Positions 17,534 through 27,039 of a stretch of 64,000 nucleotides of DNA are shown in pieces. Position numbers and translations under genes: made by a program. The stretch spans positions 1-64,000 of the forward strand of contig NZ_NOIT01000017.1 in NCBI RefSeq assembly GCF_004136555.1, in the 5' to 3' direction. How positions within the stretch are numbered: the stretch's first letter is position 1; each line of letters starts with the position of its first letter. This DNA is from Kocuria carniphila. GTDB taxonomy: Bacteria > Actinomycetota > Actinomycetes > Actinomycetales > Micrococcaceae. The notes under the pieces are model-generated. The model was given only the letters and a program-made list of their open reading frames with translations. It was not told the DNA's origin and searched no databases.

Positions 17534-18955
17534 CTAGGGCAGCGGCACCGGGCCCTCGGAACCCGCCTCGTACTCGAGCAGGGGCGCGTCCGTCGCGTAA
17601 GCGTGCTGGATGAGGTCGATGATCCGCCAGCCCTCTTCGGTGGCATCCGCGCGCACGGTGAAGGTGGGGTCCCCGTCCAGGATCCACCGCATCACGGAGC
17701 CGTAGGCCGTGAGTCCGGGGGTGGGCGTACCACTGGATAGCGTCAAACGATTCATGCCTCGTGAGTCATATGGGCTGCCCACGTTGAGTTCCATCTGTAC
17801 GTGTTCGTCCTCGAATCCCACGTTCAGCGCATTGGGCGCCAGCGGGTGCGGCCAGCCCTCGTACCCGTGGGGCGGCTGCCGGAAGGTCACGCGGATGTGC
17901 TGGACCGGATTGCCGATGGCCTTGCCCGAGCGCAGTGTGACGGGCACGCCGTTCCAGCGCCAGGTGTCCACCTCCAGGGTGACCTGCGCGAAGGTTTCCG
18001 TTTCGCGCGACGGATCCACGCCCTCTTCGGAGGTGTAATCGGGGAGCTCATGATCGTTCACCGTGCCGGCGGTGTACCGGCCGCGGACCACGGGGGTGAT
18101 CTTGCGGTACTGCGGAGAACGGGCGGAGGAATCCTCACTCCACAGGCGCGTCGCGCGGAGAATGTGCGCGGTGTTGGCCGGGACCTCCACGGCGTCGAAG
18201 CGGGAGGGCGGTTCCATCATGATCAGCGCCATGACCTGCAGCAGGTGGGATTGGATCATGTCTTCGGCGGCACCGGTGGAGTCGTAGAAACCGGCGCGGC
18301 CTTCCAATGCGAGGGATTCGTCGAAGACAATTTCGATGGACTCCACGTGTTCGCGGCTCCACACCGGCTCGAACATGCGGTTGCCGAAACGCAGACCGCT
18401 CACGTCCAGCACGCCGGGCATGCCCAGGAAGTGGTCCACGCGGAAGGTGTGATCCTCGTCGACCAGCTCACCCACCAGTGCGTTGAGCTCACGCGCCGAG
18501 TCGAGGTCCGTGCCCACGGGCTTTTCGAGTGCGAGGCAGAGGTCGTCGGGCAAAGAGTCGAGGCTCTTCAAGGCCTCGCAGGCCTTGCGCGTGACGGCCG
18601 GTGCCAACGCGAAGTATAGGCAGACGGGCCCCTCCACGTCGTCGAGCAGTGCAGCCAGCTGATCTGCCTCGGCCACGTCGCACTCGATCCAGCGGGTAGA
18701 GTCCTTGACCCGCTCGACCGAAGGTCCGGTCGCACCCACGGAATCGAAAGCTTTGGCAACCGTTTGGGGCCAATCGGCGCCCCGAACGTCGTCGTCGGGT
18801 CCCAAGGGGCCTGGGAAGTCGTCGCGCGCGGAACCAATCACCGTGATCTCCCGGTCCGGCTGTTCGTTGAGCAGCGTGCCCAGTCCGGGAAGGAGAAGAC
18901 GAGCGGTCAGGTCCCCGGAGGCACCCAGGATGACCAGTGTCCTGATGTTGTCCAT
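17534..18955 (-). CDS. zwf: Glucose-6-phosphate dehydrogenase family protein, variant active site
   Basis: A 473-residue protein of the G6PDH family, which oxidises glucose 6-phosphate to 6-phosphogluconolactone. The N-terminal Rossmann start LVILGASGDLTARLLLP (residues 7-23) replaces the usual GGTGDLA/GASGDLA form. EKPVGTD (154-160) is retained, as is the catalytic histidine in DMIQSHLLQ. The substrate-binding motif normally reads DHYLGKE but here reads DHFLGMP (174-180), with Met in place of the Lys that contacts the phosphate. Such variants occur as second copies in actinobacteria as I recall, so this may be a paralogue with a different sugar-phosphate preference. It is not linked here to tal, tkt, pgl or opcA, unlike the main actinobacterial zwf. 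Confidence 0.75.
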   Translation of the reverse strand: MDNIRTLVILGASGDLTARLLLPGLGTLLNEQPDREITVIGSARDDFPGPLGPDDDVRGADWPQTVAKAFDSVGATGPSVERVKDSTRWIECDVAEADQLAALLDDVEGPVCLYFALAPAVTRKACEALKSLDSLPDDLCLALEKPVGTDLDSARELNALVGELVDEDHTFRVDHFLGMPGVLDVSGLRFGNRMFEPVWSREHVESIEIVFDESLALEGRAGFYDSTGAAEDMIQSHLLQVMALIMMEPPSRFDAVEVPANTAHILRATRLWSEDSSARSPQYRKITPVVRGRYTAGTVNDHELPDYTSEEGVDPSRETETFAQVTLEVDTWRWNGVPVTLRSGKAIGNPVQHIRVTFRQPPHGYEGWPHPLAPNALNVGFEDEHVQMELNVGSPYDSRGMNRLTLSSGTPTPGLTAYGSVMRWILDGDPTFTVRADATEEGWRIIDLIQHAYATDAPLLEYEAGSEGPVPLP

Positions 18956-19037
18956 GCCCCAACGTTATGGCACGCGGGTGAACCGTTCCGCACCGCTTGT
19001 TCAGGTGTCTGCAGGGTGCTGATGATTGAATTCAGTC

Positions 19038-21122
19038 ATGAGCACCCCTCTCGAGGAATACGCGCTACTGGCCGATCTCCACACCGGACCGCTGGTGTCC
19101 CGAGACGGCAGCGTGGACTGGTTGTGTTTCCCGCGCTTCGATTCCCCCGCGGTGTTTTGCGCAATCCTGGGCGACGAGGACAACGGGCGGTGGAAGCTCA
19201 GTGCCGTGGACGGGGAAGTGGTCTCACGGCGTTACGTCCCCCAAACATTCATCGTGGAGACGGAGTGGCGCACGCCCACGGGCAGAGCCGTGGTCACGGA
19301 CTTCCTCCCGCCCAGCGATGACACCGCCAACCTGATCCGTCGCGTGAAGTGCGTGGAGGGCACCGTGGAGGTCGAGCACGACCTGCGCATGCGATTCGAT
19401 TACGGCAGCGTTACGCCGTGGGTGCGTCGTGTGGACCTGGGCCCGGAGGACGACGGCGCGCAAGACGGCCCCACTGCGGACTTGGGTGACGACCCTTCGG
19501 ATCCGCATCCGGTGGGTACCTCCGAGGATGTGGGTCGCCGGTCCGAAGACTCGGGTGAGGATCACGGAGCACGCAGCCATGCCGGCTCCTACAAGAAGTT
19601 CCGACAGAGAGTGCGCGAGGCGGCGTCGCAGTGCAGTTCACAGGTCACCGTGGACCGGGGGTTGCTGGCGGTGGCCGGTCCGGACGCGTTGCTGCTGACG
19701 GGCCCTTCCTTGGAGCCGTACGAGACCAGCGTGGATGGTACGACCAAGGAGCTCACCGACGGGGACACGCACGGATCCGACGCGGACATGTGCGCACCGG
19801 AGGAGGTGCAACGTGGCCACGGTGGACAATTCACTGTTCGCGAGGGCGAAGAGCTCGCCTGGGTCCTCACCTGGTGCCACGCCTATGAAAACCTCCCGGC
19901 CCCCGCGGACCCGCAGTCTGCCCAGCAGGCCACGGAGAAGTTCTGGCGCGAATGGGCCTCGGATGTTTCCTGGGACGGGGGTAGGGACTACGAATACGCC
20001 GTGGGCCGGTCCTTACTGGTGCTGCGTGCGCTCACCCACTCCAACACCGGGGGAATCGTGGCGGCCCCCACCGCGGGCCTGCCGGAGGACTTCGGTGGGG
20101 AACGCAACTGGGACTATCGGTACACGTGGCTGAGGGATGCCGCGCTGACCATTGAAGTGCTGGTCCAACACGGGCACACGGACGGTGCATTGTTGTGGCG
20201 TGACTGGCTGTTGCGCGCGGTGGCCGGGGACCCGGAGCAGCTGCAGATCATGTACGGCATTGACGGTCGCCGTAATCTCATGGAATACGAGCTGGACCAT
20301 CTGACGGGCTACGAGAACTCCACCCCGGTGCGCGTGGGCAACGGGGCCGCGGGCCAATTCCAGGCGGATGTCACCGGTGAGGTGATGATGGCGCTTGCCG
20401 AGCTGCGTGCCGCGGGGATCGAGGAAAACGATTACTCGTGGGGTTTGCAGATGAACCTCATGAAGTACTGCGAGATTCACATGGAGGACCCGGATCACGG
20501 GATCTGGGAAATGCGCGGTGACAAGCACTTCTTCACCCACGGTCGGGTCATGATGTGGGCCACGTTCAACGAGGGAATCCGCGCCGCAGAGCAGTTCGGG
20601 CTGCAGGGAGACGTGGAGCGGTGGCGCCACCAGCGAGACCGTCTGCACGACGAGATCTGGGAGAAGGGCTACAACGAGGAACTCGGCATTTTCACCCAGA
20701 CCTACGACAACACCGAGGTGGACGCCTCCCTCCTGCAGTTACCGCACACCGGGTTCATCGAACCGGACCACCCGGCCATGCTGCGCACAGTCGCGCGGAT
20801 TGAAGAGGACCTGCAGGGCGATTACGGGCAGGTTTGGCGTTACCGTACCTCCGATTCCGGTGAGTCCATGGACGGCCTGGAAGGGCACGAATACCCGTTC
20901 GTGATCTGCACGTTCTGGCTGGTCGAACAGTACGCACGCTCCGGTCGCGTGGACGATGCACGGGAACTCATGGACACCACCGTGGGCTTCTCGTCCGACC
21001 TCGGCCTGCTGGCTGAAGAGTACGACGTCGCCCAGCACAGGATGGCGGGCAACTTCCCTCAGGCGTTCAGTCACCTGGGCTTGATTCGAGCGGCGGACGC
21101 GCTACGGGAGGCGCAAGGGTGA
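19038..21122 (+). CDS. GH15 family glucosidase/trehalase
   Basis: A 694-residue glycoside hydrolase family 15 protein. The N-terminal beta-sandwich starts EYALLADLHTGPLVSRDGSVDWLCFPRFDS, as in mycobacterial GH15 trehalases. The (alpha/alpha)6 barrel carries the conserved block NWDYRYTWLRDAALTIEVL (~residue 358) and the catalytic-base segment LGLLAEEYD near the C-terminus. It probably hydrolyses trehalose or alpha-glucans in the cytoplasm, as no signal peptide is present. Two extra stretches interrupt the N-terminal domain: a very acidic Asp/Glu/Ser/Gly-rich insert at about residues 137-185 and a shorter one at about 235-260. It is divergent from the G6PDH-family gene, with 82 bases between. 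Confidence 0.85.
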   Translation: MSTPLEEYALLADLHTGPLVSRDGSVDWLCFPRFDSPAVFCAILGDEDNGRWKLSAVDGEVVSRRYVPQTFIVETEWRTPTGRAVVTDFLPPSDDTANLIRRVKCVEGTVEVEHDLRMRFDYGSVTPWVRRVDLGPEDDGAQDGPTADLGDDPSDPHPVGTSEDVGRRSEDSGEDHGARSHAGSYKKFRQRVREAASQCSSQVTVDRGLLAVAGPDALLLTGPSLEPYETSVDGTTKELTDGDTHGSDADMCAPEEVQRGHGGQFTVREGEELAWVLTWCHAYENLPAPADPQSAQQATEKFWREWASDVSWDGGRDYEYAVGRSLLVLRALTHSNTGGIVAAPTAGLPEDFGGERNWDYRYTWLRDAALTIEVLVQHGHTDGALLWRDWLLRAVAGDPEQLQIMYGIDGRRNLMEYELDHLTGYENSTPVRVGNGAAGQFQADVTGEVMMALAELRAAGIEENDYSWGLQMNLMKYCEIHMEDPDHGIWEMRGDKHFFTHGRVMMWATFNEGIRAAEQFGLQGDVERWRHQRDRLHDEIWEKGYNEELGIFTQTYDNTEVDASLLQLPHTGFIEPDHPAMLRTVARIEEDLQGDYGQVWRYRTSDSGESMDGLEGHEYPFVICTFWLVEQYARSGRVDDARELMDTTVGFSSDLGLLAEEYDVAQHRMAGNFPQAFSHLGLIRAADALREAQG

Positions 21123-21244
21123 GGCCGTGCGCCTCCCTGACTACGACAGGTGTCTTGCTCACTATGTGAGACACGCGTAGCTTTGGCCATACCCCGGCGG
21201 ATCGAAGCAGGTCAGGGAAAATTCGTGAATCTGGAGGAAGTGTC

Positions 21245-22621
21245 GTGGCACTGAGCGCATTGGATCTGTTCTCGGTCGGAATCGGCCCGTCCTCATCGCA
21301 CACCGTGGGACCCATGCGGGCTGCACGGTTGTTCGTCGAGGGGCTCGAGGAAGACGGCTTGCTGGAATCCGTGGCGCGCGTGCACTCTCAGCTGTTCGGT
21401 TCTCTGGGAGCCACGGGTTGGGGCCACGGATCGGACAAGGCAGTGATCCTGGGCCTGATGGGCGAGGATCCCGAGACCGTGGATACGGACTCCGCAGACG
21501 ATCAAGTACGCCAGGCCACCGACGATCAGAAGCTGATGCTCGGCGGTCGGCAGGGGATCGGCTTCGACCGCTCTCACGATGTGATCATGCACCGTCGCAA
21601 GTCTCTGCCCACTCACCCCAACGGGATGAGCTTCGAAGCCTACGACGCCGCTGGCGACCTGGTGCGCGAACGGATCTACTATTCGGTGGGCGGCGGTTTC
21701 GTGGTGGACGAGTCGGCCTCCGGCTCGGACAAGATCGTCGCGGACACCACCCCGGTGAAGTACCCGTTCAACACCGGCGACGAGTTGCTGGCCGTGTGTG
21801 AGACCGAGGGGCTGTCCATTGCAGAGGTCATGATCGCCAACGAGGAGTCCTGGCGGCCCGCCGAGGACACCCGGGCTCAACTACTGCATATCTGGGACGT
21901 GATGCAGGAGTGTGTGGAGAACGGGTGCACGCGCGAAGAGAAAACGCTGCCCGGGGGACTGAAAGTGCGGCGTCGGGCGCCGGAACTGCGACGTCGTCTA
22001 CGCGCCAAGGAAGCCGACAACGACCCCATGCGAGGCATGGACTGGGTCAACCTGTGGGCGCTCGCGGTCAATGAGGAGAACGCCTCCGGTGGCCGTATCG
22101 TCACGGCACCCACCAACGGTGCAGCGGGCATCATCCCGGCGGTGCTGCATTTCTACACGCGCTTCATGGAAGATGCCAACGATGACCAGGTGCTCAACTA
22201 CCTGATGACCGCCGCCGCGATCGGCATCATCATCAAGGAGAACGCGTCCATCTCCGGCGCCGAGGTCGGCTGTCAGGGTGAGGTGGGATCGGCGTGCGCG
22301 ATGGCCGCGGCCGGATTGTGCGCCGTGATCGGCGGGTCTCCCCGTCAGGTGGAGAACGCCGCCGAACTGGGGATCGAGCACAACCTGGGTCTCACGTGTG
22401 ATCCCGTGGGTGGCCTCGTTCAGATTCCCTGCATCGAGCGCAATGCGATTGCCAGCGTCAAGGCCATTAACTCGGCCCGACTGTGCATGCATGGCGACGG
22501 CGAACACAAGGTCTCGTTCGATCAGGTCGTGAAGACCATGCGCGAAACCGGCGCGGACATGAAGGTCAAGTACAAGGAAACATCCCGCGGTGGCCTGGCG
22601 GTCAACGTGATCGAGTGCTGA
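21245..22621 (+). CDS. sdaA: L-serine ammonia-lyase (iron-sulfur, single chain)
   Basis: A 458-residue [4Fe-4S] L-serine dehydratase converting serine to pyruvate and ammonia. The N-terminal beta domain begins [25 protein letters not shown], and the alpha domain has [17 protein letters not shown]. The three cluster cysteines expected by family are visible in [19 protein letters not shown] and IPCIERNA. The chain ends in Cys (NVIEC), matching the tail-in-mouth cysteine that fills the active site in the Legionella enzyme and is displaced by serine. GTG 21245 is preceded by CTGGAGGAAG. A small hairpin at about 21150-21174 lies in the leader and may terminate the upstream gene. Confidence 0.92.
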   Translation: MALSALDLFSVGIGPSSSHTVGPMRAARLFVEGLEEDGLLESVARVHSQLFGSLGATGWGHGSDKAVILGLMGEDPETVDTDSADDQVRQATDDQKLMLGGRQGIGFDRSHDVIMHRRKSLPTHPNGMSFEAYDAAGDLVRERIYYSVGGGFVVDESASGSDKIVADTTPVKYPFNTGDELLAVCETEGLSIAEVMIANEESWRPAEDTRAQLLHIWDVMQECVENGCTREEKTLPGGLKVRRRAPELRRRLRAKEADNDPMRGMDWVNLWALAVNEENASGGRIVTAPTNGAAGIIPAVLHFYTRFMEDANDDQVLNYLMTAAAIGIIIKENASISGAEVGCQGEVGSACAMAAAGLCAVIGGSPRQVENAAELGIEHNLGLTCDPVGGLVQIPCIERNAIASVKAINSARLCMHGDGEHKVSFDQVVKTMRETGADMKVKYKETSRGGLAVNVIEC

Positions 22622-22637
22622 CCGGGACAATAGGACC

Positions 22638-23147
22638 GTGAGCACATCCATTCTTCTCATTGCCGATACGCACCTTCCCAAGCGCGCAAAAGCCCTGCCT
22701 GACCAGGTGTGGGAGCAGGTCGACTCCGCAGATGTGGTGATCCACGCTGGGGACTGGGTGGATCTGGACACCTATGAAGCTCTCAAGAGCAGGTCCAAGC
22801 GGTTGATCGCCGTGTGGGGCAATAACGACGGTCCCGAGCTGCGCGAGCTTATGCCCGAAACCATCCACTGGGAGATGGAGGGTCTGCGGTTCGCCATGAC
22901 GCACGAATCCGGTGCGGCCACCGGACGCGAGAAGCGTATGGACAAGGCCTTCCCGGACACTGACGTGCTGATCTTCGGGCACAGCCACATTCCGTGGGAT
23001 TCGGTGTCTCCCGCAGGCATGCGGTTGCTCAACCCGGGGTCGCCCACGGATCGGCGCCGCCAGCCGCACTGCACGTACATGCGGGTCACCGCCGACGACG
23101 GCGCGCTCGCCTCGGTCGAGCTCATCAAGTTGCCACCGCGAACCTAG
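22638..23147 (+). CDS. YfcE/MJ0936-type metallophosphoesterase
   Basis: A 169-residue calcineurin-like phosphoesterase. All metal-binding motifs are present in order: ADTHLP (D-x-H), HAGDW (GD), GNNDG (GNND), THESG and FGHSHIP (GH-x-H). The size and simple single-domain form match YfcE/MJ0936 phosphodiesterases. It starts with GTG 22638, 17 bases after the serine dehydratase stop, so it is probably cotranscribed. The natural substrate is not known for most of the family. Confidence 0.85.
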   Translation: MSTSILLIADTHLPKRAKALPDQVWEQVDSADVVIHAGDWVDLDTYEALKSRSKRLIAVWGNNDGPELRELMPETIHWEMEGLRFAMTHESGAATGREKRMDKAFPDTDVLIFGHSHIPWDSVSPAGMRLLNPGSPTDRRRQPHCTYMRVTADDGALASVELIKLPPRT

Positions 23148-23170
23148 CCTGTTCAAGGCGCGCGTTTCTG

Positions 23171-23223
23171 GATTGATGTTTGTCTATACGACCATTACGC
23201 TCACGTATAGACAAATATCAATC
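23171..23223. promoter_or_regulatory. Large dyad upstream of the arsenite pump, probable ArsR-type operator
   Basis: GATTGATGTTTGTCTATACG (23171-23190) and its near-perfect reverse complement (23204-23223, one mismatch) flank a 13-base spacer. The right arm ends just before the GAAGGA ribosome binding site of the arsenite pump gene. The region is AT-rich and contains -10-like TATACG and TATAGA. Position and symmetry fit a metalloregulator of the ArsR/SmtB type. No arsR gene lies in the window. Confidence 0.7.
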
Positions 23224-23241
23224 CGAAGGATTAGTTGCCCC

Positions 23242-24339
23242 ATGACCGACACCGTTAAGGACCGTCCCGCCACACAGCACGGGGTGGTCAAGGACATGTC
23301 CTTCCTGGACCGCTGGCTTCCCGTGTGGATCATCGCGGCCATGGTGCTGGGCCTTCTGCTGGGTCGGCTGGTTCCCGGCCTGGACACCGCCCTGGAAGCG
23401 GTGAAGATCGGCGAGGTCTCGCTCCCCATCGCCATCGGGCTGCTGGTCATGATGTACCCGGTGCTGGCCAAGGTCCGCTACAACGAGACCCACCGGGTCA
23501 CCGGCGACCGCAAGCTGCTGGGGCTCTCGCTGGTGCTCAACTGGCTCGTGGGCCCCGCGTTGATGTTCGCGCTGGCCTGGATCTTCCTACCGGATCTACC
23601 CGAATACCGCACTGGGTTGATCATCGTGGGCCTGGCCCGTTGCATCGCCATGGTACTGATCTGGAACGACCTGGCCTGCGGTGATCGTGAGGCCGCGGCG
23701 GTTCTGGTGGCCATCAACTCGGTGTTCCAGGTGATCGCGTTCGGCCTGCTGGGCTGGTTCTACCTGCAGCTCTTGCCGTCCTGGCTGGGTCTGCCCACCA
23801 CGAGTGCCGAGTTCAGCATCGGCGCCATTGTGCTGTCCGTCCTGGTGTTCCTGGGCATCCCGCTGCTGGCCGGATTCCTCACGCGCACCTTGGGCGAACG
23901 CGCCAAAGGCCGTGACTGGTACGAAAACACATTCCTGCCCAAGATCGGCCCGTTCGCTCTCTACGGCCTGCTGTTCACCATTGTTCTGCTGTTCGCGCTC
24001 CAGGGCGATGCCATCACGTCCAACCCGTGGGACGTCGCTCGGATCGCGCTGCCGCTGTTGGTCTACTTCTTTGTGATGTTCGGGATCGGCCTGCTGGCCT
24101 CGCGCGGCATGGGCCTGAACTATTCCAAGTCCACCACCGTGGCGTTCACTGCCGCGGGCAACAACTTTGAACTCGCCATTGCGGTGGCCATCGGCACGTT
24201 CGGGGTGACCTCGGGCCAAGCGCTCGCAGGCGTGGTGGGTCCGCTCATCGAGGTGCCCGTTCTCGTGGCACTGGTCTACGTTTCACTCTGGGCCGGCCGC
24301 AAGCTGTTCCCCGGCGACCGCACCGTTCCCACTCGCTGA
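23242..24339 (+). CDS. arsB: ACR3 family arsenite efflux permease
   Basis: A 365-residue, ten-helix arsenite exporter of the ACR3 type. Diagnostic segments are [18 protein letters not shown], the conserved thiolate site [19 protein letters not shown] (the Cys is essential in characterised ACR3 proteins) and [18 protein letters not shown] with its key Glu. Start ATG 23242 has GAAGGA 11 bases upstream. Upstream codons are possible to 23173 but fall inside the operator dyad. It is followed after 29 bases by arsC, giving an arsenic detoxification operon. Confidence 0.93.
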   Translation: MTDTVKDRPATQHGVVKDMSFLDRWLPVWIIAAMVLGLLLGRLVPGLDTALEAVKIGEVSLPIAIGLLVMMYPVLAKVRYNETHRVTGDRKLLGLSLVLNWLVGPALMFALAWIFLPDLPEYRTGLIIVGLARCIAMVLIWNDLACGDREAAAVLVAINSVFQVIAFGLLGWFYLQLLPSWLGLPTTSAEFSIGAIVLSVLVFLGIPLLAGFLTRTLGERAKGRDWYENTFLPKIGPFALYGLLFTIVLLFALQGDAITSNPWDVARIALPLLVYFFVMFGIGLLASRGMGLNYSKSTTVAFTAAGNNFELAIAVAIGTFGVTSGQALAGVVGPLIEVPVLVALVYVSLWAGRKLFPGDRTVPTR

Positions 24340-24368
24340 CACTTCAAGATATCGATTCAGGAGACCCC

Positions 24369-24788
24369 ATGGCCGATCACAAACCGTCCGTCTTGTTCGT
24401 GTGCGTCAAGAATGGCGGAAAGTCTCAGATGGCTGCCGCGCTGATGGAGCTGAAGGTCCGCGGCGCCGTCGACGTCTATTCGGCCGGAACCAAACCCGGC
24501 AGCGCAATCAATGCGCAATCAGCCGAGGCTGTGGCCGAGGTGGGTGCGGACATGTCCGCCGGGATCCCCAAGGCCATCGATCCGGACCTGTTGCGACGCG
24601 TCGATCGCGTGGTGCTCGTGGGCGGGGAAGCCCAGGTCGAGCCGGTGGAAGGCATGGCCGGGGCCATTGAAACGTGGCTTACGGACGAGCCGTCCGAACG
24701 CGGCATCGAGGGCATGGAGCGGATGCGGTTGGTGCGCGACGACATTGCGGCTCGCGTGGACAACCTTCTCGCCGAGCTCACCCGGTAG
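24369..24788 (+). CDS. arsC: Low-molecular-weight phosphatase family arsenate reductase
   Basis: A 139-residue protein with the low-molecular-weight protein-tyrosine-phosphatase fold used by actinobacterial arsenate reductases, which form an arsenate-mycothiol adduct for reduction by a mycoredoxin. The P-loop reads [14 protein letters not shown] (residues ~9-22), the nucleophile being Cys11. The arginine of the usual C-x5-R loop is Lys here. No second and third redox cysteines are seen, which argues for the mycothiol-type rather than the thioredoxin-type mechanism. An AGGAG lies just before ATG 24369. It directly follows the arsenite pump, so arsenate is reduced to arsenite and then exported. 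Confidence 0.85.
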   Translation: MADHKPSVLFVCVKNGGKSQMAAALMELKVRGAVDVYSAGTKPGSAINAQSAEAVAEVGADMSAGIPKAIDPDLLRRVDRVVLVGGEAQVEPVEGMAGAIETWLTDEPSERGIEGMERMRLVRDDIAARVDNLLAELTR

Positions 24789-24815
24789 CCGCCGCCCACC
24801 ATTTAGGGTGGGTCC

Positions 24816-25412
24816 ATGAGGCTGTTCGCCGCTGTTTATCCCACGCGAGCCGCACGCGAGCACTTGGTGAGTGCATTGCGTGAGGTCCGCGAGCTCACGG
24901 GTACGGCCCTGCGCTGGGGAGATCCCGAGCAATGGCATGTCACGCTCGGCTTCTACGGTGACCAGCCGGAAGGTGCGGTGCCGGACCTCGAGGAGCATCT
25001 GAGCACCGTGACCCGCGAGACTGCGCCGTTCACCACGTGCTTGCGCGGAGCGGGGTCATTTTCCGGCACCACGCTGTGGATGGGGCTCGGTGGCCAGTCC
25101 GAGAACCTGGTTGATCTCATGCACGCCTGCTCGCTCGATCCGGACGAGCGTGCCCGACAGCGGGCCCACCTCACGGTCGCGCGCATGTCCCGCGCGGAGC
25201 GCTCCCGCAAGGCCCGTGAACAACGACGCCGCTCGCGAACCATCGCGCGTTCCGCACCCGAGCTGCCGCACGTGGTGCACGCGCTGTCCGTGTACAAGGG
25301 CCCCGAATGGCCCGTGAGCGAGATTCGATTGATGGCGTCCGTGCTTGGCGAAGGCCGGGGCGGCGGAGCACTGCATCATGAGGTCGCGCGGTTCCCGCTG
25401 TTGGGCAAATAG
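24816..25412 (+). CDS. thpR: RNA 2',3'-cyclic phosphodiesterase (2H family)
   Basis: A 198-residue 2H phosphoesterase of the LigT/ThpR type, which hydrolyses 2',3'-cyclic phosphate RNA ends to 2'-phosphates. Both H-x-T-x motifs are present: QWHVTLGFYG at about residue 44 and RAHLTVARM at about residue 117. The start (MRLFAAVYP) is the standard beta strand of the fold. A basic stretch (SRKAREQRRRSRTIAR) follows the second motif and may contact RNA. It lies 27 bases after arsC but is a housekeeping-type gene, so the link to arsenic is probably incidental. Confidence 0.88.
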   Translation: MRLFAAVYPTRAAREHLVSALREVRELTGTALRWGDPEQWHVTLGFYGDQPEGAVPDLEEHLSTVTRETAPFTTCLRGAGSFSGTTLWMGLGGQSENLVDLMHACSLDPDERARQRAHLTVARMSRAERSRKAREQRRRSRTIARSAPELPHVVHALSVYKGPEWPVSEIRLMASVLGEGRGGGALHHEVARFPLLGK

Positions 25413-25450
25413 CCGCCCGAGCGGCGTCGGGATCGAACCGGGAGTGCCTA

Positions 25451-26782
25451 TCAGATGCCGGTGAGCGCCTCGATGAACACGTCCTGGATGTCTTCGGGCC
25501 GCTCGGCGATGTGTGCGGAGCCCCCGGTGGCCTCGGAAATCTGCTTCAGGACGTCCTCATTGGCATCCGAGGATATCCCCACGGTAATGATGCGCACCGG
25601 GTTCTCCGGATCCTGCTCCTCCTCGAGTGCCTTCAGGAGGTTTTCCAGGCCGATGGAGCCCTCGTCAATGTCTTCACCATCGGTCAGGACGATCACGGTC
25701 TTGAGCGAGTCGGGAGCGTCGTCTTCCAGGGCCTGCCGGAAGGCGGCCAGCGTGGTGTCGTAAAGACCCGTGTAACTACCCTGCATGTACTGCAGGGCCG
25801 ACTGGTTGGCGAGCAGGGCCTCACGATGGGTCACACCATTGTCTTCTGCACCGAGCTCTTCAACAGGTGCAATTTCCAGGTAATCCTTGGCACCGTCCAG
25901 GTGGCGGGAGAATACCCACAATCCCAGAGCGTCATGGTCGGGGAACATCTCGACGGCGGCCACTGCGGCACCGGCCGTCAGATTCATGCGGGTGGCACCG
26001 TTCGGCAGCGCTTGATAGCCCATTGATCCGGATACGTCGATCGCCACCAGAGAGTGGAAGGGCTTGGCCAACTGGGCCCACTGATCCAGAGATCGTTGCA
26101 GGGTGGTGTCATCCACGGCGGAGAATTCGGAATCGTCTTTACCGCCCGGCGTGCTGGCCACCAGCTGCGTATCGGGGTGCGCGGACTCCCACTCCCCCCA
26201 TTCAGCGCGTGTCACCACGGTGTGGGTGGGGGCCGGGCCACCGGGTGCCGCCCCCGCAGCTGCTGCCGGCGGAGGTTCTACCTCAGGGGTGGCTGATTCG
26301 GACGGCTCTGCCGCCTGCTTCTCCGAGTTGTCTATGCGCTGGGGTGCGTCCACGACCGGGGTGATGTCGCCTTCATTGAGCGCACGGAGTTTGAAGGTCT
26401 GATCCAGCTCTTCTTCGACCTGGGGGTCTTCCTGCGCCTCGTGGAGTGCGCGGGCGATCAATGCCTTGGTGCCCTCGTCATCACGGGAACGGCCCAGTTC
26501 CACGGCCGGATCCGCCAGAACCTCGGTCCAATTGGCGGCCTGGGTCTCGGTGGGCCCCACGACCACCGGGGAGTTGCGGAGTTCTTGTTCAGAAACGGTG
26601 GCGGCATCCCCGCGATCGCCCCGCGTCTCATCCTGGCCGCCCCATGGCAACAGGAACCCAATAGATGTCAGTACCAAGACCACTAAACCGGCCAAGAGTG
26701 CCCACAGCAGGGGCTTTCCTCGCAGACCCTTTGGGTCGGCTCGGTGAGCACCGTGTTCCCGCCTCGTCCCCGGCTCGGCCAT
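25451..26782 (-). CDS. Membrane-anchored VWA-domain protein
   Basis: A 443-residue protein with a short cytoplasmic head, one membrane helix (LLWALLAGLVVLVLTSIGFLL, residues ~26-46) and a long outside part. A Pro/Ala/Glu-rich linker (~130-180) leads to a von Willebrand factor A domain (~225-435) with an intact metal site: DVSGSMG, the downstream TGLYDT threonine, and LTDGED. Such proteins are usually surface adhesion or assembly factors, and no chelatase or secretion partner genes lie nearby. I prefer ATG 26780-26782 because GGGGTGG lies five bases upstream; GTG 26791 is an alternative. It converges with thpR with 38 bases between. Confidence 0.8.
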   Translation of the reverse strand: MAEPGTRREHGAHRADPKGLRGKPLLWALLAGLVVLVLTSIGFLLPWGGQDETRGDRGDAATVSEQELRNSPVVVGPTETQAANWTEVLADPAVELGRSRDDEGTKALIARALHEAQEDPQVEEELDQTFKLRALNEGDITPVVDAPQRIDNSEKQAAEPSESATPEVEPPPAAAAGAAPGGPAPTHTVVTRAEWGEWESAHPDTQLVASTPGGKDDSEFSAVDDTTLQRSLDQWAQLAKPFHSLVAIDVSGSMGYQALPNGATRMNLTAGAAVAAVEMFPDHDALGLWVFSRHLDGAKDYLEIAPVEELGAEDNGVTHREALLANQSALQYMQGSYTGLYDTTLAAFRQALEDDAPDSLKTVIVLTDGEDIDEGSIGLENLLKALEEEQDPENPVRIITVGISSDANEDVLKQISEATGGSAHIAERPEDIQDVFIEALTGI

Positions 26783-27039
26783 CGTTTCCACCCCTGTCTA
26801 GAATGACCGCGATGGCAGCAGGTTCCCCACACTGCTTCCCATCCACGCGGTCCTTCCATGAAACCACGAGGATTATGCGGATCGGAAAACCAAAGTTAGC
26901 GATTGTAGGGATGTTGGTGGCAGATCAGTAAGGTGACTAATGCACTGACAAGGAATACTGATCAGAAACATATTGCCACGGTAAGAATACGGGCGTATAA
27001 GGTCCACAGAAGTGGGTACAGGAAATAAGGTGGGTATTA

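Noticed and set aside
21150-21174. Riboswitch upstream of the serine dehydratase gene
   Set aside because: Only a small hairpin is present; the ~120-base leader lacks the conserved core of the glycine or other known aptamers that I can recognise.
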